From Mesorhizobium sp. WSM4313 (GTDB lineage Bacteria > Pseudomonadota > Alphaproteobacteria > Rhizobiales > Rhizobiaceae): a stretch of DNA of 64,000 nucleotides. Shown here in pieces: positions 36,076 through 43,777 of the stretch (position 1 is its first letter; each line of letters opens with the position of its first letter). The translations under genes were made by a program, and so were the position numbers. The notes beneath the pieces are model-generated. The model was not told where the DNA came from, ran no database searches, and saw only the letters and a program-made list of their open reading frames with translations. The stretch spans positions 593,270 through 657,269 of the forward strand of contig NZ_NSFT01000002.1 of assembly GCF_002294725.1 (NCBI RefSeq), written 5' to 3'.

Positions 36076-36675
36076 ATGGCCGCAGCCGATTTCTCCCGAC
36101 TGATCGCGGCGGCGGCCGATACGATCGCGGCACATGCCGAGGAATTGACCGCGCTCGACCAGGCGATCGGCGATGGCGACCACGGGCTGAACATGAAGCG
36201 CGGCTTCGAGGCGGTGCGCACCGAGGCCGACGCCTTCGCGGCGAAACCGCTGCCCGAAGCGCTGAAGGCTGTCGGGACCAAGCTGGTAATGACCGTGGGC
36301 GGCGCTTCCGGGCCTCTCTTCGGCACGCTGTTCATGGCGCTCGGCAAGGAATTGCCGGCAGCACCCGATCGAAGCGGCTTGGCCGCGGCACTGGGCAAGG
36401 CGATCGAGGCGGTTGCCGCGCGGGGTAAATCTCAAGTTGGCCAAAAAACCATGCTCGATGTGCTGCAGCCGGTGTATGAGGCACTGACTCAAGGCAAGAC
36501 GGCAAGCGAAATCGCCGACGCCGCCGATCAGGCGGCTGAAGCCACGGTGCCGATGAAGGCCTTGCGCGGGCGCGCCTCCTTCCTGGGAGAACGCTCGATC
36601 GGGCATATGGACGCGGGAGCGCGCTCGACCGCGCTTCTGGTGCGCGCAGTCGCCGAAACTGTCGAGGGCATTTGA
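36076..36675 (+). CDS. dhaL: DhaL subunit of dihydroxyacetone kinase
   Basis: A 199-residue separate DhaL subunit. The ADP/Mg site is LDQAIGDGDHGLNMKRGF near residue 32, followed by TVGGASGPLFGTLFM and the DVLQPVYEAL segment. In PTS-dependent kinases DhaL holds ADP as a cofactor that is rephosphorylated by DhaM and passes phosphate to the substrate bound on DhaK. It lies 10 bases after the fused kinase, and its stop overlaps the dhaM start by 1 base. The matching separate DhaK is at 39520. Confidence 0.94.
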   Translation: MAAADFSRLIAAAADTIAAHAEELTALDQAIGDGDHGLNMKRGFEAVRTEADAFAAKPLPEALKAVGTKLVMTVGGASGPLFGTLFMALGKELPAAPDRSGLAAALGKAIEAVAARGKSQVGQKTMLDVLQPVYEALTQGKTASEIADAADQAAEATVPMKALRGRASFLGERSIGHMDAGARSTALLVRAVAETVEGI

Positions 36676-37064
36676 TGAGCAATGTCGGTATCGTCATCGT
36701 GTCGCATTCGCCCCTGGTCGCCGAGGGCACGGCCGATATGGTGCGCCAGATGGTGGGCGACGAAGTGCCGCTTGCATGGTGCGGCGGAAACGGCCATGGC
36801 GGCCTCGGCACCAGCGTCGAGGCGATCATGGGCGCGATCGACAAGGCCTGGTCGGACGCGGGCGTCGCCATCCTGGTCGATCTCGGCGGCGCCGAGACCA
36901 ACTCGGAGATGGCGGTCGAAATGATCGGCGAGCCGCGCTCCCACAGAATAGTCGTCTGCAACGCGCCGATCGTCGAGGGCGCGGTGATGGCGGCAACCGA
37001 ATCCTCCGGCGGCGCCTCGCTCAAGGAAGTAGTGGCGACGGCGCATGAATTGTCGCCGTCGTGA
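36675..37064 (+). CDS. dhaM: DhaM, PTS-type phosphotransferase subunit (EIIA domain only)
   Basis: A 129-residue EIIA(Man)-like protein. The phosphorylated His is residue 11 in VIVSHSPLVAEG, and GGLGTSVEAIMGAI and VAILVDLGGAETNSEMA follow the DhaM pattern. In E. coli DhaM is fused to HPr- and EI-like domains; here it is a single domain, and HPr and EI are encoded separately just downstream. It should pass phosphate from HPr to DhaL-ADP. The ATG at 36675 overlaps the dhaL stop (TGATG). Confidence 0.94.
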   Translation: MSNVGIVIVSHSPLVAEGTADMVRQMVGDEVPLAWCGGNGHGGLGTSVEAIMGAIDKAWSDAGVAILVDLGGAETNSEMAVEMIGEPRSHRIVVCNAPIVEGAVMAATESSGGASLKEVVATAHELSPS

Positions 37065-37083
37065 ACGAACGGGAACCGACTGA

Positions 37084-37386
37084 ATGTCCGCATCCGCCGA
37101 AGCAACGGTCCTGATAACCCACGCGGTGGGACTGCACGCGCGTCCTTCGGTGAAGTTCACCAAGCTTGCCAAGTCGTTCGCGGCCGAGGTGGAAGTGGCG
37201 GTGGCGGCAAACGGTCCGTGGTTCGACGCCAAGAGCATCGTCAAGGTGATGGCGGCCAAGGCGCCGAAAGGGACCATGCTGCATATCCGCGCCAAGGGCG
37301 ATGGCGCGACCCAGGCGGTGAAAGCACTGGTCGACCTGGTGCAGCGTGACTTCGACGAGGACGCGGATCATGCCCGGTCCGCTTGA
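37084..37386 (+). CDS. HPr-family phosphocarrier protein
   Basis: A 100-residue HPr. The phosphorylated His is residue 18 in GLHARPSVKFTKLAK. A Ser at the position equivalent to the regulatory Ser46 is in FDAKSIVKVMAAKAPKGT. It would carry phosphate from enzyme I (next gene) to DhaM. The position inside the kinase operon indicates a dedicated carrier and not the general PTS-Ntr NPr. Twenty bases separate it from dhaM. Confidence 0.94.
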   Translation: MSASAEATVLITHAVGLHARPSVKFTKLAKSFAAEVEVAVAANGPWFDAKSIVKVMAAKAPKGTMLHIRAKGDGATQAVKALVDLVQRDFDEDADHARSA

Positions 37387-37427
37387 GACCGATCTGAATG
37401 TCGCCAGGCCCGCAAGGAATGCGAGCC

Positions 37428-39002
37428 ATGCGGGTTGAGGGTATCCCCGCCTCACCCGGCTACGCCGAAGGCCCGCTGTTCGACCTCGACCAGCCTCCGG
37501 CCAGCTACAAGGCCAAGGCGAGTGCCGAGGAAGAACAAGCCGCATTGGTGAGCGCAATCGGCAAGGCCGTCGGCCGGCTGGCGGCGCTGGTCGAAACCGC
37601 CGATGGCGACGCCGCCGGCATCCTTGAATTCCACATCGCCATGCTGGAGGACGACGCGCTGAGCGGTCCGGCCCTGGCGGCGATCGGCTCCGGACAGCCG
37701 GCGGACGCCGCCTGGCGCGCGGCGCTGGACAATGAGATCGCCGGCTATGAGGCGTCGGACCAGGACTATTTCCGCGCCCGCGCCGCCGATTTGCGCGACA
37801 TCCGCGACCAGGTGCTGCGGGCGCTGAGCGAGGACAGCGAGGCCGCGACGCCCCCGGGCGCGATCCTTTATGGCGACGACATCGCGCCGACGCGCTTCCT
37901 CGAAACCGATTGGAGCATAGGCGGCGGCATCGCGCTCAAGCGCGGCAGCACCGCCAGCCATGTCGCTATGCTGGCGCGCTCGCGCGGCGTGCCGATGGTC
38001 GTCGGTCTCGGCGACGAGGCTGAAACGCCCACCGGTGCCGCGCTGCTCGATGCCGAACGCGGCGGAATCATCTTTTCGCCTTCGCCGGCCGAGATCGAAA
38101 CCTTCCGGCGGTCCGCCTCCACCTTCGCCGACCGCCAGGGCGCTGCGCGGACGTTCCTGACGGAGCCGGCGGTGACCAAGGCCGGCACCTCCGTGCGCGT
38201 CCAGGTCAACATCGCCTACCCTTCCGATGTCGACGGCATCGAAATCGAAAGCTGTGACGGCGTCGGCCTGATGCGCACGGAGTTCCTGTTCGGCAAGACG
38301 TTGCCGGATGAGGAGACGCAATATCGTGCGTATCGCAAGGTGCTGGAATGGGCCGGCGACAAGCCGGTGACCATCCGCACCGTCGATGCCGGCGGCGACA
38401 AGCCGGTGCCGGGTTTCACCGTCGAGGAAACCAACCCGTTTCTCGGCCTGCGCGGCATAAGGCTTTCGCTCAAGCGGCGCGACATTTTTCGCGTGCAGAT
38501 ACGGGCATTGCTGCGCGCCGCCATCCACGGCAATCTGAAGGTGATGTTTCCGATGATCGCCACGCCCGAGGAGTACAGCCACGCCGCCGCGCTGTTCGCG
38601 GAAGAACAAGCCGCGCTTGCCGCGCAGGGCGTCGCGCACCGGCTTCCGCCACTCGGCATCATGGTCGAGGTGCCGTCCGTCGCACTGGCGCCGGAGGATT
38701 TCGCCGATGTCGCCTTCCTCTCGATCGGCTCCAACGACCTGACGCAATATGTGATGGCGGCGGCGCGGGACAATGCGGCGGTCGCGCATCTCAACGCCGT
38801 CCGCAACCCGGCGGTGCTGCGGCTGATCGCTGCGATCACGGCCTTCGGACGGGAGAGAGATATTCCGGTCAGCCTATGCGGCGATGCGGGCGGCGATCCG
38901 GCAGCCATCCCGGCCCTGCTCGAGGCGGGTTTGCGCGACCTGTCGGTCGCCCCTGCGCAGCTCGCCATGGCCAAGGCGGCCATCGCGGACATTCCAGTGT
39001 AG
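37428..39002 (+). CDS. PTS enzyme I (phosphoenolpyruvate-protein phosphotransferase)
   Basis: A 524-residue enzyme I. The N-terminus GIPASPGYAEGPLF and the active His near residue 178 in KRGSTASHVAMLAR are typical. The PEP-binding TIM-barrel has IRTVDAGGDKPVPGF and MRTEFLF. The catalytic Cys region reads SLCGDAGGDP, close to the usual CGEMAGD. No GAF domain is present, so it is not the PTS-Ntr enzyme. Of three in-frame ATGs, 37428 has AAGGA at a good distance. It supplies PEP-derived phosphate for HPr-DhaM-DhaL-DhaK. Confidence 0.94.
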   Translation: MRVEGIPASPGYAEGPLFDLDQPPASYKAKASAEEEQAALVSAIGKAVGRLAALVETADGDAAGILEFHIAMLEDDALSGPALAAIGSGQPADAAWRAALDNEIAGYEASDQDYFRARAADLRDIRDQVLRALSEDSEAATPPGAILYGDDIAPTRFLETDWSIGGGIALKRGSTASHVAMLARSRGVPMVVGLGDEAETPTGAALLDAERGGIIFSPSPAEIETFRRSASTFADRQGAARTFLTEPAVTKAGTSVRVQVNIAYPSDVDGIEIESCDGVGLMRTEFLFGKTLPDEETQYRAYRKVLEWAGDKPVTIRTVDAGGDKPVPGFTVEETNPFLGLRGIRLSLKRRDIFRVQIRALLRAAIHGNLKVMFPMIATPEEYSHAAALFAEEQAALAAQGVAHRLPPLGIMVEVPSVALAPEDFADVAFLSIGSNDLTQYVMAAARDNAAVAHLNAVRNPAVLRLIAAITAFGRERDIPVSLCGDAGGDPAAIPALLEAGLRDLSVAPAQLAMAKAAIADIPV

Positions 39003-39009
39003 ACGCGGC

Positions 39010-39441
39010 ATGGCCAGGACCGAGAAGATATCGGAAACAGGCTCGGAGGAGGCGATCCGCGCCTACAAGACGATCCTGTCGCAGGTGATCGACCAGCGTC
39101 CGTCGGGCATGCGCCAGCGTCTTGCCGACGCGCTCGGCAAGCACCGCAGTTTCGTCACCCAGATCTCCAGTCCGGCCTATTCGATCCCGATCCCGTCAAA
39201 GCATCTGCCGTCGATCTTTTCGGTCTGCCATTTCAGCCAGGCCGAGCGCGACCAGTTCATGGCCGCTTATCACCAGGCGCATCCCGGAAAGGTTCCAGCA
39301 GCGCCCGGTCTGCGCAGGACACGCCATGTCTCGCTCATCGTGCCGGATTTCGGCGACGACAGGCAAAACGCCGCGCTCGACCGGGCGATCAACGAATTCA
39401 TCCAGAAAATAACCAGCATCGCCGGCAAGGGCAGCGGCTGA
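39010..39441 (+). CDS. Small HTH-like protein in the kinase operon
   Basis: A 143-residue protein of unknown family. Residues about 22-60 (RQRLADALGKHRSFVTQISS then PIPSKHLPSIFSVCHFSQAER) resemble an XRE-type helix-turn-helix. A conserved-looking C-terminal helix (ALDRAINEFIQKITSIAG) could dimerise. The gene lies 7 bases after enzyme I and is followed by a palindromic repeat and dhaK. A role as regulator of the operon is inferred from fold and position only; it might also be a PTS-responsive adaptor. Confidence 0.65.
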   Translation: MARTEKISETGSEEAIRAYKTILSQVIDQRPSGMRQRLADALGKHRSFVTQISSPAYSIPIPSKHLPSIFSVCHFSQAERDQFMAAYHQAHPGKVPAAPGLRRTRHVSLIVPDFGDDRQNAALDRAINEFIQKITSIAGKGSG

Positions 39442-39447
39442 GCAAGA

Positions 39448-39492
39448 GCAATTCCAGGAAAAGTGTCCAGCGGTTTTTCCGTTCGGAATTGC
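39448..39492. repeat. Palindromic repeat (gcaattcc...ggaattgc)
   Basis: GCAATTCC and GGAATTGC ends surround AGGAAAAGTGTCCAGCGGTTTTTCC, which forms inner arms. It is the same family as the repeat at 22634 and lies between the HTH-like gene and dhaK in the operon. Confidence 0.72.
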
Positions 39493-39519
39493 ATAAACTA
39501 AGACGTCGGGAGGACTGCC

Positions 39520-40506
39520 ATGAAGAAATTCATCAACTCGGTGGACACGGTCCTGACCGAAAGCCTCGACGGTTTCGCGGCCGCTCATGCCGACATACTC
39601 GTGCTTGGCGACGAGCACAAATTCATCCGCCGCAGGGCGTTGAAGCCGGGCAAGGTGGCGCTGATCTCGGGCGGCGGCTCCGGCCACGAGCCGCTGCATG
39701 GCGGCTTCGTCGGCCACGGCATGCTGGACGCCGCCTGCCCCGGCCAGGTCTTCACCTCGCCCACGCCGGACCAGATGCTGGCCGCCGTCGAGGCTGTCGA
39801 TACCGGCGCCGGCTGCCTGTTCATCGTCAAGAACTACGAAGGCGATGTGATGAATTTCGACATGGCGGCAGAGATGGCGGACGGCGTGCTGCAGGTGGTG
39901 ACCAATGACGACGTCGCGGTCGAGAACTCGTCCTACACGACCGGACGGCGCGGCGTCGCCGGCACGCTGGTGGTGGAAAAGATCGTCGGCGCCGCAGCCG
40001 ACCAAGGCATGGCCCTGCCCGACCTCAAGGCGCTGGGCGACCGCGTCAACGCCGCGACGCGCTCGATGGGCGTGGCGCTGACCAGCGGCACGGTGCCCGC
40101 CGCCGGCAAGCCGACCTTCGAGATCGGCGACGGCGAGATGGAATTCGGCGTCGGCATCCATGGCGAGCCCGGCCGTCGGCGCGACAAGCTGAAGAGCGCC
40201 GACGCCATCGCCGAGGAGGTTTGCGCTGCGATTGCCGGCGACTTCGGCGATCGCGCCAAAGGGCCGGCACTGCTGTTCGTCAACGGCTTCGGCGGCACGC
40301 CGTCCATGGAGCTCTATCTGATGTACAACAGCGCCCGCAGGGTGTTCGAGAAGCAGGGCGTGACGGTGGTCCGCTCGCTCGTCGGGTCCTATGTGACCTC
40401 GCTCGACATGGCGGGATGCTCGATCACGCTGACCATGCTGGACGACGAAACGTCAGCACTTTGGGACGCGCCGGTACACACGGCGGCGCTGCGCTGGGGG
40501 ATGTAG
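39520..40506 (+). CDS. dhaK: DhaK subunit of dihydroxyacetone kinase
   Basis: A 328-residue stand-alone DhaK. The N-terminus MKKFINSVDTVLTESLDGF is typical, ALISGGGSGHEPLHGGFVG forms the active site, and the substrate-binding His near residue 214 is in FGVGIHGEPGRRRDK. The length is normal for the PTS-dependent subunit. It would work with the separate DhaL and DhaM at 36076-37064. A strong GGGAGGA precedes the ATG. It closes the operon; beyond its stop the DNA belongs to the RiPP-like locus on both strands. Confidence 0.94.
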   Translation: MKKFINSVDTVLTESLDGFAAAHADILVLGDEHKFIRRRALKPGKVALISGGGSGHEPLHGGFVGHGMLDAACPGQVFTSPTPDQMLAAVEAVDTGAGCLFIVKNYEGDVMNFDMAAEMADGVLQVVTNDDVAVENSSYTTGRRGVAGTLVVEKIVGAAADQGMALPDLKALGDRVNAATRSMGVALTSGTVPAAGKPTFEIGDGEMEFGVGIHGEPGRRRDKLKSADAIAEEVCAAIAGDFGDRAKGPALLFVNGFGGTPSMELYLMYNSARRVFEKQGVTVVRSLVGSYVTSLDMAGCSITLTMLDDETSALWDAPVHTAALRWGM

Positions 40507-40537
40507 CCGGCTTCAGCCAAGACCGAAGCCCGAGGCC

Positions 40538-40624
40538 TCAAAGCGTCTTTGACGCCACGGCCACCACGCTGGAGAGTTTTCCAGCCTTGCGCAGCAAAGG
40601 CGCCTCATATTTCTTCTTCGTCAT
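40538..40624 (-). CDS. Putative RiPP precursor peptide (28 residues)
   Basis: A very short reading frame with a strong ribosome binding site (GGAGGG, 9 bases before ATG). The peptide starts MTKKK, then YEAPLLRKAGKLSSVV, and ends AVASKTL. Tyr6, Pro9, Leu11 and Gly15 fit the YxxPxLxxxG leader motif bound by PqqD-like recognition proteins in lasso-type pathways. After Glu7 there is no Asp or Glu, and Val stands where the usual penultimate leader Thr would be, so a lasso macrolactam is not possible. The C-terminal Ser25/Thr27 could be kinase targets. It is divergent from the nucleotidyltransferase gene; B1, B2 and kinase homologues are within 4 kb. Confidence 0.75.
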   Translation of the reverse strand: MTKKKYEAPLLRKAGKLSSVVAVASKTL

Positions 40625-40772
40625 TTCCAACACCCTCCGGATCAATCCACAGAATGGACGATCCGCGCGGAAAGTCAAACTCACAAGCCGGCTTTGCCGC
40701 CGCGCACTGGTTTCCAGTGTGCTTTTCTGTAAGCATGGGCTTGTTCCTATCATTCGAACGCCGTCCGGGTTA

Positions 40773-41798
40773 ATGCTGCCTTCTCTTGCGCCTGCCGATG
40801 AAAAACTGCTGCTGACCTTCGCCGACCCAGAGGCATCGGCCGCCATTGGCGATGGCCTTGCGGCAGCAACCCTGCTGGCGCTGCTCGCCAACGCGGAGTT
40901 CCACGGCGTGCTGCCGATCATGCTGCGCAAACTCAGGGAGATCGGTGAAGCCCGACTGCCGCAGGACGCAACCCTGCAGCGGAGACTGTCGGAGTTGCGC
41001 GACGAGGCGACGATGGCGACCGGCCAATCGATGCTGCTGCAGTACCATGGCGACCGCATCATGAAAGCGCTGGCGGCAAAGGGCGTGCCGGCCCGGATCG
41101 TCAAGGGGCCGGTGTTCGCGCGCAAGCTTTACAGCCAGATTGCGGACCGTCCCTTTACCGACATCGACATTCTCGTCGACCCCGCCGGCATCGAGGCGGC
41201 CAACAAGACCATCCGCGAATGCGGCTTCGAGCTCGGCAGCGACGAGGCCGCGTCGCATGAACTGCAGGAATTCAAATGGCTGGAGAAAGAGAACTCCAGC
41301 CTGCTGATCGAATTGCATGGCAATCTGGTGCACGACACCGGCATGCGCAGACGCCTGTCGCTTGGCTTTCGCGAGTTGCACGCGATCGACGGCGGCGAAA
41401 CCGACACGCCGGCCGCGCTGCTCACCATCGCCATCGTCCATGCCGCCGGCGGCCACAAGTTCCACCGCCTGCAGCTCTGCGTCGACGTGCTGCAAGGCGT
41501 GCGGGCGCTGAAATCGTCTCAAGAGGAAGCGCGGCTGCTCGATGCCGCCCGCATGACCGGCATCGAGCTCGAGCTGGCCACAGTCCTCAACGTCACCGGA
41601 CGCCTGTTCGGCGCGCCGCGCGCGATCGAGCTTGCCGACCGCATCAAGCCGGACCTCTCGATACGGTTGGCGAAATGGCTTATCACCGGCAACATGCTGC
41701 TTCGGGTCAATTCCCGCGAGAAACTGCGCTCGCGCCTCAGTCGCGATGCCTTCCGCTGGGTGCAGAGGCTGGCGCGGCCGCGACCATATCCAGCCTGA
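40773..41798 (+). CDS. Nucleotidyltransferase-family protein (NTP_transf_5)
   Basis: A 341-residue protein of the uncharacterised nucleotidyltransferase family found in lasso-peptide and HprK/PqqD loci. The signature is RIVKGPVFARKLYSQIADRPFTDIDILVD near residue 110, with the catalytic Asp pair at about 130 and 132. A helical C-terminal region contains AIVHAAGGHKFHRLQLCVDVLQ. In a known lasso pathway a related protein adds groups to a phosphorylated C-terminus; here the activity is unproven. ATG at 40773 is chosen since an upstream ATG is in another frame. It is followed after 7 bases by the formyltransferase gene. Confidence 0.85.
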   Translation: MLPSLAPADEKLLLTFADPEASAAIGDGLAAATLLALLANAEFHGVLPIMLRKLREIGEARLPQDATLQRRLSELRDEATMATGQSMLLQYHGDRIMKALAAKGVPARIVKGPVFARKLYSQIADRPFTDIDILVDPAGIEAANKTIRECGFELGSDEAASHELQEFKWLEKENSSLLIELHGNLVHDTGMRRRLSLGFRELHAIDGGETDTPAALLTIAIVHAAGGHKFHRLQLCVDVLQGVRALKSSQEEARLLDAARMTGIELELATVLNVTGRLFGAPRAIELADRIKPDLSIRLAKWLITGNMLLRVNSREKLRSRLSRDAFRWVQRLARPRPYPA

Positions 41799-41805
41799 GC
41801 TCGGC

Positions 41806-42789
41806 ATGGAGAACCCGCTCTCGGCCGTATTCATCACCGAGATTTCGTCCGTCACCGCGCCCATGCTTGCGCGCTGGGCAGATAACGGCCATCGCGTTGC
41901 TGCCGTGGTCGTGCCGGGCCCACTTGCCGGCAAGCGCTTCAGCTTCAGTGCCCTGCGCCGCCGCCTGCGGCGACGGTTTGCTTTGAGGTCTCATCTCGGC
42001 CACGCCATGCCCCCATTGATCGAATTCAGCCCGCCCCATGATTGGGATGCGCTTGGGCCGCGGCTCAGCGCGGCCCGCGCCGATCTTTTGATCTGTTTCG
42101 GATACAGCAAACTGATCCCGCAAACCGTGCTGGAGCTGTTTCCGAAGGGCGGCCTCAACCTGCATCCCGCGCTTCTGCCGCACTATCGCGGTCCGCACCC
42201 AATGCACCGGCTAATTATCGATCAGATGCACGAAGCCCATGGCGGCGTGACCTTGCACAAGATGACATCCGACTTCGATGCGGGCGATATCCTGGCGCAG
42301 GTTAGCTTTGCAGCAGAGGATTGGCGTTCGGCCGCAACGGTGAACCAGGCCCTGGCCAACGCAATGGCTGTGCTCGCGACGGATGTTGCGCCTGAGTTTT
42401 GCAGGGGCAGGCTTGCCGGAATGCCCCAGCCGGATGGGGCCTATGTCTGGGCGCGCATCGAGCGCGGCCCGTTTGTCGTCGGCAAACAATTTTCAAGCGA
42501 GCATGTCGCGCGGCTATGCCGGATCGTCGGGTCGAGTGTTCCGGTCAGTGTCCTGATCAATGGCAGACCGGTCCGGCTCGCTCAGCCGATCCGCCGCCTG
42601 GGACCACCCAGCGGCGAAGCCGCGAAATGCCGACGGGGAGTTGTGGAATTCGACTGCGCCGACGCGCGCGTCGTGCATCTGGTCTACAACAAGCTGTCCC
42701 GGCTGTTCTTGCGTTGGCAGTCAAAACCCCGCCACCGCGGTCGCGAGCAGCCATCCTTCGACATCCGGCGTTTCGGCGCGAAGGACTGA
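41806..42789 (+). CDS. Formyltransferase-fold protein (Fmt-like N-domain)
   Basis: A 327-residue protein with a formyl-transferase N-terminal domain. The active-site motif GLNLHPALLPHYRGPHP near residues 116-132 has the catalytic Asn and His, and the Asp lies in DFDAGDILAQ near 157. The family transfers formyl from 10-formyl-tetrahydrofolate to an amine. It is not the housekeeping Fmt: the N-terminus and the Arg-rich C-terminus differ, and def is not adjacent. Position in the RiPP-like locus suggests formylation of the peptide or a tailoring sugar. It converges on the kinase gene with only 7 bases between stops. Confidence 0.8.
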   Translation: MENPLSAVFITEISSVTAPMLARWADNGHRVAAVVVPGPLAGKRFSFSALRRRLRRRFALRSHLGHAMPPLIEFSPPHDWDALGPRLSAARADLLICFGYSKLIPQTVLELFPKGGLNLHPALLPHYRGPHPMHRLIIDQMHEAHGGVTLHKMTSDFDAGDILAQVSFAAEDWRSAATVNQALANAMAVLATDVAPEFCRGRLAGMPQPDGAYVWARIERGPFVVGKQFSSEHVARLCRIVGSSVPVSVLINGRPVRLAQPIRRLGPPSGEAAKCRRGVVEFDCADARVVHLVYNKLSRLFLRWQSKPRHRGREQPSFDIRRFGAKD

Positions 42790-42796
42790 GCACGCG

Positions 42797-43777
42797 TCAA
42801 CTTGGCAGCGCAGCCTGGATCAACTCCGCCGCCTCGGCCGGACTTGCCCCGACTTCGAGCGTGAAGGTCGGCACCGCCTTCACCAGCGCCGCGATCGTCG
42901 CCATGCGCCTTTTCTGCAGCGACAGCAGGCCGGTCATGCCGGTCCTTACATTGTCGGTTGCCAAAGCCACCATGGCGTCTGTCCTGGCCATCGGCAGCAG
43001 CCGGGTCTCGGCGTCTGCCGAGCGTGCAAGGTGCAGGAGCGCTGTGACGGGCCTGGCGCGCACATCCTCGACACGGATGATGTCGCCGAGGCGGTCCAGC
43101 GAAACGGATTGCTCGCCCTCGGCGTCCCACTTCTCGCCCAGGCAGGGCGAGACGAAGGGCAGCATCGCCGCCGTGTTGCGGTGGACCTTCACCTTGCGCG
43201 GCATGCCCCAGGCCGTGATGCCCTGCGCGCTTGCGTTGAGGATCATCACGTCGTCCGAGCAGAGGCCGAAGCCCCGCGAGGCAAGCGCCAGCGATGTCGT
43301 GGACTTGCCCGTGCCGCTTGGTGCATGGATGAGGACCAGGCCGTCCTTTTCAGGCAAGGTGAGACCCGCAGTGTGCAGCATATGCTGGCCGTCCGCATCG
43401 AGTGCTGCATCCAGCACCATCATCAGCAAAGTCCACTTGATCTTGCTGTCGGGATGAAGACGGATTTCGGCCCGGCCCTCGCCGTCGTGGATCGATAGCG
43501 TCTGCTGGCCCGGAAAAACGAGATGGAAGACGCTTCCGGCGTCGATCATGCGGCAATGGCCGTCTAGCGGCACGTCGCCGTCGAAAGCCAGCTTTCCTTC
43601 GGGGTTTTCGTGCAACTGAAGCGTTTCGACGATGTTGACGCGAAAACCGGGCTGGACAGGCTCGTTCATACGCAGGGCGCCGAGCATCAGGTCGAAGCTC
43701 GGCCACAGATCGGCACGCGCGGCGGTGATGCCTATGACCTGGCCGTTGAGATCATAGCGGAAGGTCTGCTCGCTCAA
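42797..43777 (-). CDS. HPr kinase-like protein
   Basis: A 326-residue protein with the HprK-type P-loop APSGTGKSTTSLALAS near residue 152 and a following LCSDDVMIL. The N-terminal half is unlike true HPr kinase. Homologues in lasso pathways phosphorylate the precursor at a C-terminal Ser, and HprK-related kinases are also found with PqqD partners. No ATG fits; a TTG at 43777 overlaps the stop of the B2-like gene (TTGA) and starts exactly at the conserved part. It is the last gene of a three-gene unit with B1 and B2 homologues. Confidence 0.86.
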   Translation of the reverse strand: MSEQTFRYDLNGQVIGITAARADLWPSFDLMLGALRMNEPVQPGFRVNIVETLQLHENPEGKLAFDGDVPLDGHCRMIDAGSVFHLVFPGQQTLSIHDGEGRAEIRLHPDSKIKWTLLMMVLDAALDADGQHMLHTAGLTLPEKDGLVLIHAPSGTGKSTTSLALASRGFGLCSDDVMILNASAQGITAWGMPRKVKVHRNTAAMLPFVSPCLGEKWDAEGEQSVSLDRLGDIIRVEDVRARPVTALLHLARSADAETRLLPMARTDAMVALATDNVRTGMTGLLSLQKRRMATIAALVKAVPTFTLEVGASPAEAAELIQAALPS

